This document shows positions 12,430 through 22,508 of a DNA stretch of 64,000 bases, in pieces (position 1 is the stretch's first letter; each line of letters begins with the position of its first letter). The stretch is from Gnetum montanum (taxonomy: Eukaryota > Streptophyta > Gnetopsida > Gnetales > Gnetaceae). The position numbers and the translations under genes were made by a program. The stretch lies in contig MNCI01004262.1 of the NCBI GenBank assembly GCA_015680685.1, positions 274,912-338,911 of the forward strand, read 5' to 3'. The notes below the pieces were generated by a model. The model was not told the DNA's origin. It did no database searches and saw only the letters and a list, made by a program, of their open reading frames with translations.

Positions 12430-12755
12430 CTAAACTATGAACCTAGTTTTAGGCCTTGGTACACCATATGCTATGCTAGTTTAAGATCCTAACAAACCAT
12501 CATCTAAGTTTAAGGTCCAGGCATACCGTAATGTGCTAGTTTAAGGTCCTAGCAAACCATGGTGCTAGTTTAACGTCGTAGCAGATAGTGGATGGCTATA
12601 TTAAGGTCATAGCATACTATGATGTGGTTGCTAGTTTAATGTCATAGCCCAAGGACATTCTGTGCTAGTTTAATGCCCTAGCAAACCATTGTGCCAATTT
12701 AATGTTGTAGCAGATGTTTGTGCCAATTTAACGTTGTAGCAAATGTGAACTTACC
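12430..12755 (-). repeat. 3'-UTR tandem repeat of copy B
   Basis: About nine degenerate units of roughly 30-40 bp contain GTGCTAGTTTAA(G/T)G(T/C)CCTAGCAAACCAT (plus strand). They match the array downstream of the copy D integrase (60163 onward) in reverse complement and lie at the same place, just after the integrase stop. Such hypervariable 3'-UTR arrays are known in Tat-lineage elements and can seed satellite DNA. Confidence 0.85.
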
Positions 12756-12779
12756 TTGTTTTGTCATTGGTGCGATACT

Positions 12780-13990
12780 GTGTACTAGGCGTAGTATGGA
12801 TTTAGGTATGAGTGATTAATAGGATTGGTAAACTCATTACCATCTAGATCAACAAACTTGAATGATCCATTGTCATATGCCTTTATCACTAAGAAAGGCC
12901 CTTCCTAGTTAGCTGAGAATTTATCTGCGGGCTTGCGAATGACCTTGAGGACTAGGTCCCCCTTCTTAATGGGGCATTTATGTTGATTATGATAGTGATT
13001 TTTCCATTGCTTTTCTTGATACCACTTGATGCAATCAAGCATTTGCATGCACTCCTCCTCTACAAAGTCAAGTTTAATGGTTCTCAACTAGCTGTTCTAA
13101 ACCTCGTCAATGAAGCTCAAGAGGATCATGCAAAGCGATGGGACTTGCAACTCAAGAGGCAACATTGCTTCAAATCCATACACAAGACTATATGGCGTCT
13201 TACTTGTTGTTGTTCTACATGTCATACGGTAGGTCCATAGAACGTAGACTAGTTGTTCATGCCATCATCGCTTCATGTTGCTAAGAATCCTCTTCAAAAT
13301 GTTCATGATGACCTTTTCTATAGCCTTTGCATGGCCATTCACCTATGGGTAGTATGGTGATGAAAAGGAACATTTAATGCCAAGGTTTTTGTAGAAGGAT
13401 TTCATTTTTGCACTGCTAAATTGTGGCCCATTATTTGTGACTATAGTCATAGGTAGACCAAATTGGGTCATTATGTTATCTAGAATGAATTTGCAAACCT
13501 ATTGTGATGTTGTCTTCCTAAGGGGAATGGATTCAACCCACTTTGTAAAATATTTAGTTGTGGTAATGATGAAGCTATGTACCATGGAAGACTTAGACAT
13601 TATAGGCCCTCTGATATCCAAACCCCAATGTTGGAATAGCCATGTGATTTGCATAGTATGTAGTTTAGTGGGTGGCACATGCAATAGATTACCATGTCAC
13701 TGACACACGTCACATGTCCTGACCTTGGAAATGTAATTGCTCTTCATATAAGGCCAATAATAGCCTAGACGTCTAATTTTTGCTGCCATTACCCTAGGGG
13801 CTATGTGGCCTTTGCATAGTCCCTCATGCACTTGGTCAACAATCTTTTGCATTTCACTGCCACTAACATAAGTTAACAATATTCCATCATGGGATCTACA
13901 ACATAAGGTGCTATCACCTACAAGGATGTACTACCCTGATTTCTTTCACATTGCATCTTTTTAGATAGACATTATATTTTGCACAGGCTC
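12780..13990 (-). pseudogene. Tat integrase, copy B
   Basis: Read from 13990 down, the protein begins with an HHCC zinc module (VHEGLCKGHIAPR then GYYWPYM and TCDVCQ), followed by the catalytic core with WGLDIRGPI (first Asp, about 13620), FIITTTKYFTKWVE, and a second-Asp region near TNNGPQFSS (about 13430). The C-terminal part has CIKWYQEKQW and ends with EGPFLVIKAYDNGSFKFVD near 12840; no chromodomain is seen. This enzyme joins cDNA to chromosomal DNA. The frame carries several stops, mostly TAG, so it is inactive. Confidence 0.88.
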
Positions 13991-13999
13991 TCCCTGTTG

Positions 14000-14640
14000 G
14001 AGGTATGCCTTAATATCTTCATACCACTCTTAAGAGTGATTTGTGCTTATTTTTTTGTCGATGCAATGCTTGTTGTTTGAGTTATAGGTTCGATGTAATC
14101 CACTATTGAAGCGGGCAAAGTAGAAAACATGTTTGGTGTTATGCTTAAAGCTAAAGTAGCTAATGCGTCAACTCTAGCATTTTCTTTATAGGGGATATGT
14201 TGGACATCTACAGTTGCAAGTTGTTTGAGCAAGTGTTTCACAAAATCACAGTAAGGTTGTAGGTGTTGTGCCTTACAAGCATAAACCTCTATAACTTGGT
14301 TGATGACTAGCTATGAATCACCTTAGACTACTATATTTTGGATTTCTAACTTTTGAGCTACTAAGATACCTCTAAGGAGACCTTCATACTCTGCCACATT
14401 ATTTGTACAAGTAAATGTGAAGTGATATGCGAAGGGCCAAATCTCCTCGAAGGGGAACATGATAATGGCAATGGCACTACCACCTTGTGTAGTTGAAGCA
14501 TCATCAAAGTGTAAAACTACCTCAAAGTTTGTGAGTATTTGACCTATGCTGCTGAAATGCTTATCTAGAAATTTTGGATCTATTGTTACTTGATCGTCTA
14601 TGAGTGAAGCCATGAGTTGTGCGACTATTGCTTGACCTTT
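14000..14640 (-). pseudogene. Second (aRNH-type) RNase H, copy B
   Basis: The open stretch 14613-14323 carries DPKFLDKHFSSIG, then LHFDDASTTQGGSA and FTCTNNVAEYEGLLRG. The FD-AS...NNVAEYE pattern is the hallmark of the extra archaeal-type RNase H that Tat elements carry between the RT-RNase H block and integrase. A linker with VDVQHIPYKENARVDALATLA (14200-14140) completes the domain. In life it cleaves RNA in RNA-DNA hybrids. This domain is the main reason for placing the family in the Tat/Ogre lineage. Confidence 0.85.
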
Positions 14641-14649
14641 TGTAGATGA

Positions 14650-16288
14650 TTGTGGTATGTAATGTAGGTCAAACTCTGTGGTTATTACCTTCCATCATAC
14701 TATTTGACTGCTTTGTACATGTTCGTCATAATTTCCTGAAGTACATTACTTTTGCAAATGACATTAACTTGACTGTGGAAAATATAATGTCTTCATTTTT
14801 TAAGTGCAAAGACTAAGGCGAGATAATTTTTCTCCACATCGTTGTATTTCACCTCATGGGTCACTAGTGCAAGGATTAAGCAATAAACAGGGACCTCCGA
14901 GCCATCGTCTCGCTTTTGGCAAAGTAGAGAAGCAATGGACATGTCTGAGGTTACAAGGTAGATGTAGAATGACTTATCTCCTTGAGCAGGGAAGACTATT
15001 AGAAGTTAATCTAGCTCCTTTTTGAGATTATCAAATGCCTCTTGGCATTGAGCTATCCACTCAAAGTGGATTCTCTTTTTGAGCAAATGTTGCATTGGCT
15101 ACAACTTGTTAGTCAACCTTGAAATAAACCTATGAATGAATTGTAACCTACCTTATAACTCGCATAGCTCCTTAAGGTTTTCTGGTGACACTAATTTGGT
15201 AATAGCGTTAACTTTATCAGGGTTTATGCATATACCTTCTTTTGATACTAAAAAGCCTAGCATGCAACTAGTTTTGATGCCAAAGACACACTTTTTGGGA
15301 TTTAGCCTAAGATCATGTCTAGTGCAACATTTGAGGACGTAGTCCAAGTCATCTGTGTGTTCATGAGCTAACTTAGACTTAACTGCTATATCACCAACAT
15401 AATCATTGAGCAAGTCTAATAGATAGTTGCTAAAGATATATGTCATCGCGCATTGGTAGGTTGCTCCTACGTTCTTTAGTCCAAAAGGCATCATTGTATA
15501 GCAAAACATCCCCTAGGTGGTCATGAAAGTAGTGCTAAGTTGGTGCTCTGGGTTGATTCAAATTTGGTTGTATACTAAGAACCCATCCATAAAGGACAAC
15601 AAGGCATGACTAGTCAGAGTATCGATGAGTTGGTCAATACTAGGCAATAGAAAATCATCTTTGATGGTCACCTTTTTTAGGTCCCATAAGTCTATGCAAA
15701 TGTGTATACTTCCATTTTTCTTAGGGACAACTACAATGTTTGAAACCCAGTCAACATAGTCAACTACTCAAATGAAACCAACTTTGTAAATCTTAGTGAT
15801 TTCATCTCAAATGGCCAATGCCACCTCAGGCTTAAATTTACAAGTTTTTTGTTTAACTAGTTTTATGTGAGGATCGAGGATAATGTAATGTTGTATTATG
15901 TGAGGGTCTAAGCTTGGCATGTCCTCATAGGACCATACAAATGCCCTAACATTATCGTTAAGGACTTTAGAGATGCTCTATTTGATTTGAGGTTCTAACT
16001 AGGAACTAAGTTTCAATGTTTTTGCCTCACTTTTACATGTCACTATAGGGACTTCTATGAGAGGATCCTTAGTTACATCACCTACTTCTAAGTCTAGAGC
16101 TCTAACTTGATGGTCTAGCTAGTCTAGAGATGTCTCTAGGGACGCTACATTTCTGTCATAAGTAAATGGCTCAAAGTCTAAGAGCTTAGTGTTTAGGCAT
16201 CTCATGGAATTACCATAAGGTCTAGTCAAGAATAAGGCCAAATGAAGACTCTCATATACATTCATTCTACAACCCTACCCAAACATCC
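14650..16288 (-). pseudogene. Reverse transcriptase and first RNase H, copy B
   Basis: The reading begins at a methionine (MNVYE) just downstream of a 3' splice-site-like GTTTTTTAG ending at 16288 on the minus strand. Then come a linker (PYGNS), EVGDVTKDPLIEVPIV, FVWSYEDMPSLDP, WVSNIVVVPKKNGSIHICID, and the palm with MFCYTMMPFGLKNVGATYQ (about 15500) and NDYVGDIAVKSK. The catalytic YVDD has become YVGD, losing an aspartate. RNase H remnants follow at 14980-14660 (NYLALVFALKK, HSQVNVICKSN). Stops break it in several places. It would copy element RNA into DNA. Confidence 0.87.
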
Positions 16289-16404
16289 TAAAAAACAACT
16301 CGAAAAATGTCAAGCGATACCTATCTTAATAAAGCAAAGTTCATAGAATATGGAAGACAATGTCATAAAAGTTTATTTAACTGTATAGTATGTAAAGTAA
16401 TTTT

Positions 16405-16460
16405 GGGGCCACCATTGGCCATAAAATTGCTATTTTAAGGTCATAGTGGATCATAGTTTA
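16405..16460. repeat. Cassette-flanking GTTTAAGG-type repeat, RT side
   Basis: A degenerate pair of units (GGGGCCACCATTGGCCATAA and TATTTTAAGGTCATAGTGG) resembles the longer arrays at 18620-18830 and 12430-12755. It lies between the RT start on the minus strand and the TATA box of the plus-strand cassette gene. Confidence 0.5.
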
Positions 16461-16708
16461 TGCAAGAGACATGGATTTGGGCAAGGCTTGGAAGGTTTTT
16501 AATGTGGGGTTAAGTTGGATGTTTACTGGGCAATCAGAAAAAATGCAAAAAATTTTCTAAGTATATGGACGTTGGAAAAGTTGAAAAAATTTTCTAACTC
16601 TGAGTACTATGCTCATCCTACATTACACATAGGACACAAGATAGTCTTGCATTACGCATGGGACATGGAATGTCCCAGAAGGATCATGTGTCCTTTAACC
16701 CATAAGGG

Positions 16709-16716
16709 TATAAATA
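16709..16716 (+). promoter_or_regulatory. TATA box of antisense cassette gene, copy B
   Basis: TATAAATA is followed by AGGGGTTTCACCATGGTAAAC and lies about 165 bp before the ATG of exon 1. Copy D has TATATAGG...TTTTACCATGGTAAC in the equivalent place (minus strand, 56306-56270). Conservation of both TATA and the ACCATGGTAA block between two diverged copies supports a real core promoter on the antisense strand. Confidence 0.7.
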
Positions 16717-16879
16717 GGGGTTTCACCATGGTAAACCTATCATTTTCAAAATTAAGGCCAATACTCATCTGAGTGTAGCGTGACCAGGATGAAGGGAGAA
16801 AAAGCATAGCAACGACACAAGGGAAGCTAGAGCGTGATAGAGGGGAAAGGAGAAAGCAAGAGCATAGCAACCAACCATG

Positions 16880-18420
16880 ATGCATAGTAGCGAACACGAG
16901 CACCCTAGCCTCACCAACGTCAATGAAGGAGAGTGTACATTGAGGCACCTTCCCAAGGTGCACATAGGGGACCATAAGGAAATTTCATCGGCCAAGTAAG
17001 GCACTGCACTCTACCCTTGCAATCTTCTTTCCCTACTTTTTTCTTATGTGTTTCATGGTTTTTTGGGTTTTGAGGATGGCCTGACATGGGCAGGGATCAT
17101 CACCATTGCTGTAGCCTTCATGAGCCACAGCCAAGGAAGGGAGTGCACGCAATGCATTTTCTATTTTTTTTTGGCTATTGGTTACTTAATGATCACAAAG
17201 TGCATTATGTTGTAGTAGTTGGTGTTTCCACTAAACGTCCATCATTAACATCCACCTTTCATACACAACTGTGGACAAAGACTTTGGATAAGTTTGCCTT
17301 CATGCAAGGCATGGTGGATGATATGATAGATCACATCAAAAAAATAAACACTAAGATTGGTACATTTATTTTATTATTATTATCTTTTTCTCTTCTTTTT
17401 AATTTTCTTATTTGTTTTGTAATTAACGTTATTTCACCTATTATGGAATAACATGCTCGCAACTTAAATGGGACCCAAACAGAGCAGTCTAGGTCAACTC
17501 CGTACTTGAATTTCCCCCCAAAGTGGAGCAAGTGCCTCATCATGTATACGACAAGGCAAGCAAGTGCACGTTGTACTCCACATGAGCATTATGGGAGTGT
17601 AGGCATGTAAACGAGCACCTATGGAGACCAATGCAGGAGCTTCAAGAAAAGAAGGCAAGACTAGAGGACCTACAATCATGTTATGACTTCCTGATGGCAC
17701 GTGAAAATCCAAACGATAACTAACACACAACCAAAATAAATTACACTAGATATTGGTCAGATGTTCTGGTCAAGAATGAGGCCACCCGTGAGGTTATTGA
17801 GCAATTGCAGATGGACCTCTTAGCGAGAAAAAATTAAGATTGGAAGGACTATAGCGCAAAGGTGTATTAGTGGAGACAAACGCAAAAGAATCACAAGCAT
17901 CACTACAAGCAAGAATGCAAAGTATACTACAAGAAGTATAGAGATGAGTCTATGAAGCACCAATGCCAAGAGATATTCCTTGACACAATCAATGCAAAAT
18001 AGGCTTATAAACTATTCGCAAGCAATGTAGTGGTGAGTGAGTCCTTGAAAAGATCGATCACTATACCTTCCACAAAGGTGACTTCTACAACATTTTCACC
18101 AAGGCTACCCTCATGGATGGCCATAGAAAAAGGGAAAATCCTTTCAAGCATTGACCTAGATGAGGAGGATTGGACATAGTTGTCAAAGGATAAAATCCTT
18201 TGATGCCTAGAGCCTGGCCTCAACAAGATGCCCCTAGACATGGATGCGGGTCCTTCTCAAGTTGGTTTAGTTTGCAGTATTTTTATTTACTTTATTATAA
18301 TGTTGCCTCTTATCTTGTTTCTTAACTAATTTATTGTTTTATTTTTATTTGATGCAGGCTCCAACTGAGGGCATGAGACCCAGTGGAGCAATAGATAAAG
18401 AGGAAGGGGAAGAGCCCTAG
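16880..18420 (+). pseudogene. Antisense cassette gene, short form (copy B)
   Basis: A spliced gene opposite in strand to element B, between its protease and RT. Exons: 16880-16995 (begins MMHSSEHEHPSLTN, ends ISSA), 17216-17359 (LDKFAFMQGMVDDMIDHI), about 17460-18260 and 18358-18420 (APTEGMRPSGAIDK, then acidic EEGEEP and TAG). Donors are GTAAGG, GTACAT and GTTGGT; the last acceptor is GATGCAG. The large exon encodes a long coiled coil (KARLEDLQSCYDFL, YKKYRDESMKHQ) and then VTSTTFSPRLPSW and IDLDEEDW. Compared with copies C and D, exons 2-7 are missing, leaving only 220 bp between exons 1 and 8. Several in-frame stops and a lost exon-9 acceptor show decay. No known family is recognised for this C-terminal part. 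In life it was probably expressed from its own TATA box. Confidence 0.75.
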
Positions 18421-18619
18421 CCCCTATCACACACTACATGCTAGAATGCTTAAAATGTAGTCCTGCTATCAGGAAATTTTGTGATTTTGGATATTTCATG
18501 TTTTGGATGTAATCTTGAACTATTCATCTTATTGATAATTCAATGAAAACATGATAGTTATCGACTTCTCATTTTGTTATATTTTATGTAATATTATTGT
18601 AATTTTAACTTATGATTTG

Positions 18620-18830
18620 GTTAATGAAATTAGGCCCCTTGTGGGCCCCATGCCAGTTTAAGGTCATGGCGGTAGGGCCATCACTAGTTTAAGGCCATTT
18701 CGGGCCATCGCTTAAAAGGAAATTACTTACCAGTTTTAGGCATTAGTGGGCCATGCGATTAGTTAAGACCTTTTAGGGCCACATGGTAATTAAGGCCTTT
18801 TCAGGTCTCTTTTTCTTGAGAACAAAGAAA
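18620..18830. repeat. Cassette-flanking GTTTAAGGCC array, pro side (copy B)
   Basis: About six degenerate units of the form CTAGTTTAAGGCCATTTCGGGCCAT lie between the end of the antisense gene and the end of the protease frame. The same array type is at 39150-39265 (C), 50350-50610 (D, reverse complement) and in the 3' UTRs. Confidence 0.8.
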
Positions 18831-18899
18831 TAAATGAAATTGCATAAACTAAAGAAAAAACATAACTAATGTAGAATGTAAACAATAACACAAACCGTA

Positions 18900-20025
18900 A
18901 CTGTATAGGCAAAGGACAAAAGGAAAGTTAGACATGCAAGCAAACTAAGGACATGCCCTAGTTGCATAGATGCTTCCTAACCATATGCGGGTTAAGTGTG
19001 TGTAAGGCCTAGGAGGAACAAGACGATATTCCCCTAGAACTTTGTTTGTTGTAGAGAATGGTAATTCTACCCATAGAGCTCCCTCAAGGAGGTCGCTCAA
19101 CTCACTTGGTTGTTTAACATTCACCAAACAACATTGACTTTCATTACAAATGGGCGGTGTATCTTTGGAGAACTCTATCTATGACCCTTATTCCATATCT
19201 ATGTTGTTGATGGTCAGAGGGAGTACATTGTCACCAAAGATCACCACCTCCCAACCCTCATAGGGTAAGTGGATCTCTTGGTGGATAGGTAAAGAAATGG
19301 CCCATAGATGGGCTAACCAGGACCTCCCTAGGATTAGGCTGAATCCAGGCATTTCTTCAACCATGATGAATTCAGCATTAGTAGGAAATTACTCCCCTAC
19401 CATGAAATTTATTGTGGTTATCTCTTTGATGACCACACATGCTCCATTAAAGGACTTCAAACATTTCGTTGTTGTCAACCTAATCTGATCAACCAAGTCA
19501 AGCTTGTTGAAAATCGGGAATGGGATAACATTTTTTTCTGCCCTGTCATCGACATGCATCCTACAAATTTTTTATTAACTTACATAAATTTTTATGAACA
19601 TGGGTGTAATGGTTACCTAATCCTTTCTAGGGTTAGCTTTGACTGCCTCATCATGAAATGTCAAGGTTGTTAACCTTGACTCTTTGGTTGCAGGTGGGAG
19701 CATTATGGCATGGATGGCCTTTTCATCTATTGGAATATCTTCCTTAACAAGAATAGACATCAACATGTATACCAGTGCCTCACAATGAGCAAACGAGATC
19801 ATAATTAAGTCATATAGGTTCAAAGTTGTGTTTTTCTGTTTTAGAGATTTTTTAATTTGTGTCAGTGTGTCTAAGAAATATTTTCCACCATCTATTATTT
19901 TGGTGGTCTTTATCTCCTCCATGCATCCTAAGAGATAGATCTCCTAGGGAGGAGATTTCACTTTTGGTTGTGTGATGGGCCTTTCAGCCTTAACGCTTAT
20001 CTGTTGACTATTTGTGTTAGCATTG
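18900..20025 (-). pseudogene. Tat protease region, copy B
   Basis: Minus-strand reading starts with a helical segment containing LNLYDLIMISFAHCEALVYM and VKEDIPIDEKAI, the segment that precedes the protease in Ogre/Tat polyproteins. It is followed by a broken aspartic protease around 19560-19280 (equivalents of the D copy's HINDGMVTNVIP and ILGRPWLAQL) and ends with PSELSDLLEGALWVELPF and GEYRLVPPRPYT near 18990. The protease would mature Gag and Pol. Frameshifts and stops occur. The coding end is followed by the repeat array and the antisense gene instead of RT. Confidence 0.8.
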
Positions 20026-22420
20026 GTGGGCTAAGATGATGAGGCCATGGAAATAGCTGACAAGGGGGTGGACTTAGGAGGACCTAGCTCCATCCACTCC
20101 CTAGTCATCTTGTCTACTAGATGCTCATCACTTCTCTTTAGATAGGTAAGTTGTGATGCAGTTCCCACCACCAGACCCCAAGCAAGTGAGGGGTTTGCAC
20201 ATTTTAGCACCCTAATGACAAAAGGCATCTGGGTTGCCATCACCGCAATGTGCTATAGGGCCCTAACCACAAAGGGTGTCATGGATGTCTGAGGTGGTGC
20301 CTTGATGACAAAAGGGGACTTTGGTCTAGTCGACGCTGAGGCCCCAGTGTCATCAAAGGGCACACGAACCACAAATGGTTCATGTGTTGGTTCTACGTCG
20401 TCATTGACACAAATAGCATTAATGATGTAACCTGCACCACTAGCGTTGAGTGGGTTCTTATAGACCTTCATGGATTAGTTCTTTGGCCATACAAGACTAC
20501 ATTCATCAAGGACCAGTTTGCATTGATTAATCATGTGTTGATCTTTCAACACCAAGAAATAGTCTATGTTGTGGCCATGTAACTAATGGTAGTTGCAAAA
20601 CTGATCCAACTTGAAGTTTTTAGGGATCAGGAACTCATTTGGCATAGCTATGGAAGGGTTTTTGAGGACCTCACAATACCTTTCATGGCATTTTTATGCA
20701 TCCTTCAACATTTTTTTGTGCTAAATGCGCACAACACTAAGAAATTGGTCTAAGAGCTCTAATAGCTTGATAGGCAAGGAGGTGTACTTTGAGCGATCCT
20801 TGTGCTCAAAGTTTGCCCTTTGGAAAGCTTGCCCCATACCCATCGATGATGTGGCCTGGTTGGTTCGCACGGTGCCAAAACATGATGCCTTGTTATTGTT
20901 GGTCGAAGCCTTAGGTACCCTAGCCACTAGCTTGGTGTTGTTAGGTTTGGCTTCATTGGACACAGTTGCGATGGTTGTTGTTGCCTTTCCTTTTTCTTTA
21001 TCCTTTTTTCTATGTACATTTTTGTAGGCCACATAGGCTGGGTCCTTACTAGCTTTCGTCATGGCTTGTATGCTATTCATTTGAGCAAAAGCTTGGCTGA
21101 GAGAATGCAAGGCTAAGTAGTATAGTTTTGACTTGATAAAGTCATTTACCGAACCCTTGAAGATAGCTAGCAAGTGAGTTTCGGCCATTGGTTCACAAAT
21201 TTCATTAAGGGAAGCACTCCAACATTGTATAAATTTTTGCACCAGCTCTAATGTCCCTTACTTGATGTTCATCAGCTGGTCTAAAGTGGCCTCAAGCTTC
21301 AAATTGTACTTGAAGTGAGTTACAAATTGACTTAGCAACTCCTCTAAACTTGAAATAGAGGCTCTAGGGAGTGCATGGTACCAATCGAGAGCTTTTCCAA
21401 TCAGGAACATGACAAATACATGGATGATTACGTGTGAACACACTTTCAAAAGCAGGCACTCAGAACAGAAAGTTACTAGGTGGGCATTGGGTTCCCCCTC
21501 GTCATTGTATTTTGTGAATTAGGGAAGTTTGACCCTAGGAGGTAGTGTTAGCAATGGGACTGCAAGGCTAATGGGATCATCTTGATAGAAGTCCATCACT
21601 TGGACTATTTTTGAGTTGGTTAACTTAAGCCACCTAACCTCCTTTGTGAGCGTTTGGATTATTGTAATGCTTGATTCAAACTCAGAGATGCCGCAAAGGG
21701 TTGCATTGGTTGTGCTACTAGTGGTGCCATCAAAGTGGCCCATTGCCCTATTGTGGATTATGCCACCACATGTGATGCTTGTTAAGTTTTTTTTGTGTGT
21801 ACTACGGCATGTGTGATAGTTGTACCATGGGTACAAAGGTCACGGCCGACCACAAAGTTGAGGCTTGGGCTATCGTTGATGGCGCTACTAAAATGGTTGC
21901 GATAAAGGGCATGTGACTTGTCTATGGCTACAATATGGGCATGGTGTGCACATATGGTAGTATCAACATCACATATGCCAGTAGGGAAGGTTATACAAAC
22001 TATGAAGAGATGACAAAGGGGAAAGAAGCCAAAGGCCCTGCACCCTATTGTGCAGGCAGGACTTAGTGGCTAGCTACCACAAGTGGGGACTAAAGCTACG
22101 AAAGTGTCATGGCTACCTCAAACAAGGTAGAGGACTATGACTTGTGTGACATGAAAGTGGAAGCAGGCTATTGGACAAAGGCATAGAATGGGACACTGCT
22201 ATCTGAACGAGATTGAAACTCCTCCTACCCATCCTATAGGGGCTCATCGTAGTTTGATACCGCATCTTGTTCTTTCAGCCCACTCACCCTAATAAGTTGG
22301 TCTCGGATCCACTTAAATTTGTTGGTGGGTGGGATGACTATGTCAAGGGTGGGAAAAAACTCCTTTCCATTTCAATGAATGATTTCAAAATTGCACTTCA
22401 CTTCTATTTCTTGACAGTCT
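20026..22420 (-). pseudogene. Tat gag, copy B
   Basis: The gag begins near 22400 (FEIIH-NGKEFFPTLD), passes a low-complexity linker, the coiled segment IQTLTKEVRWLKL and MDFYQDDPIS (about 21600), then the capsid with LIGKALDWYHALPRASIS (21405-21350), SLEELLSQFVTHFKYNL and ETHLLAIFKGSVNDF (21180). A basic linker rich in Asn/Thr/Lys and a C-terminal YTSLPIKLLELLDQF motif follow. The capsid motifs match Ogre/Tat gags. I see no CCHC zinc knuckle. The region ends with KVYKNPLNASGAGYIINAI and a Pro/Val-rich tail. The frame is broken repeatedly. Confidence 0.87.
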
Positions 22421-22508
22421 AATGACAAGCCTGCCTAAATCTTTGCACAAAGGAAATTATATCATTCATCGTCCAATGCCCTATGTTCAGGTAATTGGTG
22501 ATGTAGTC

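Noticed and set aside
18005-18241. Minus-strand open frame of 78 codons within copy B
   Set aside because: It is the shadow of exon 9 of the plus-strand antisense gene, whose frame is conserved in copies C and D.
22420-22508. Primer-binding site for copy B
   Set aside because: No convincing match to a tRNA 3' end (tried Met, Arg and Asp types by eye); not annotated.
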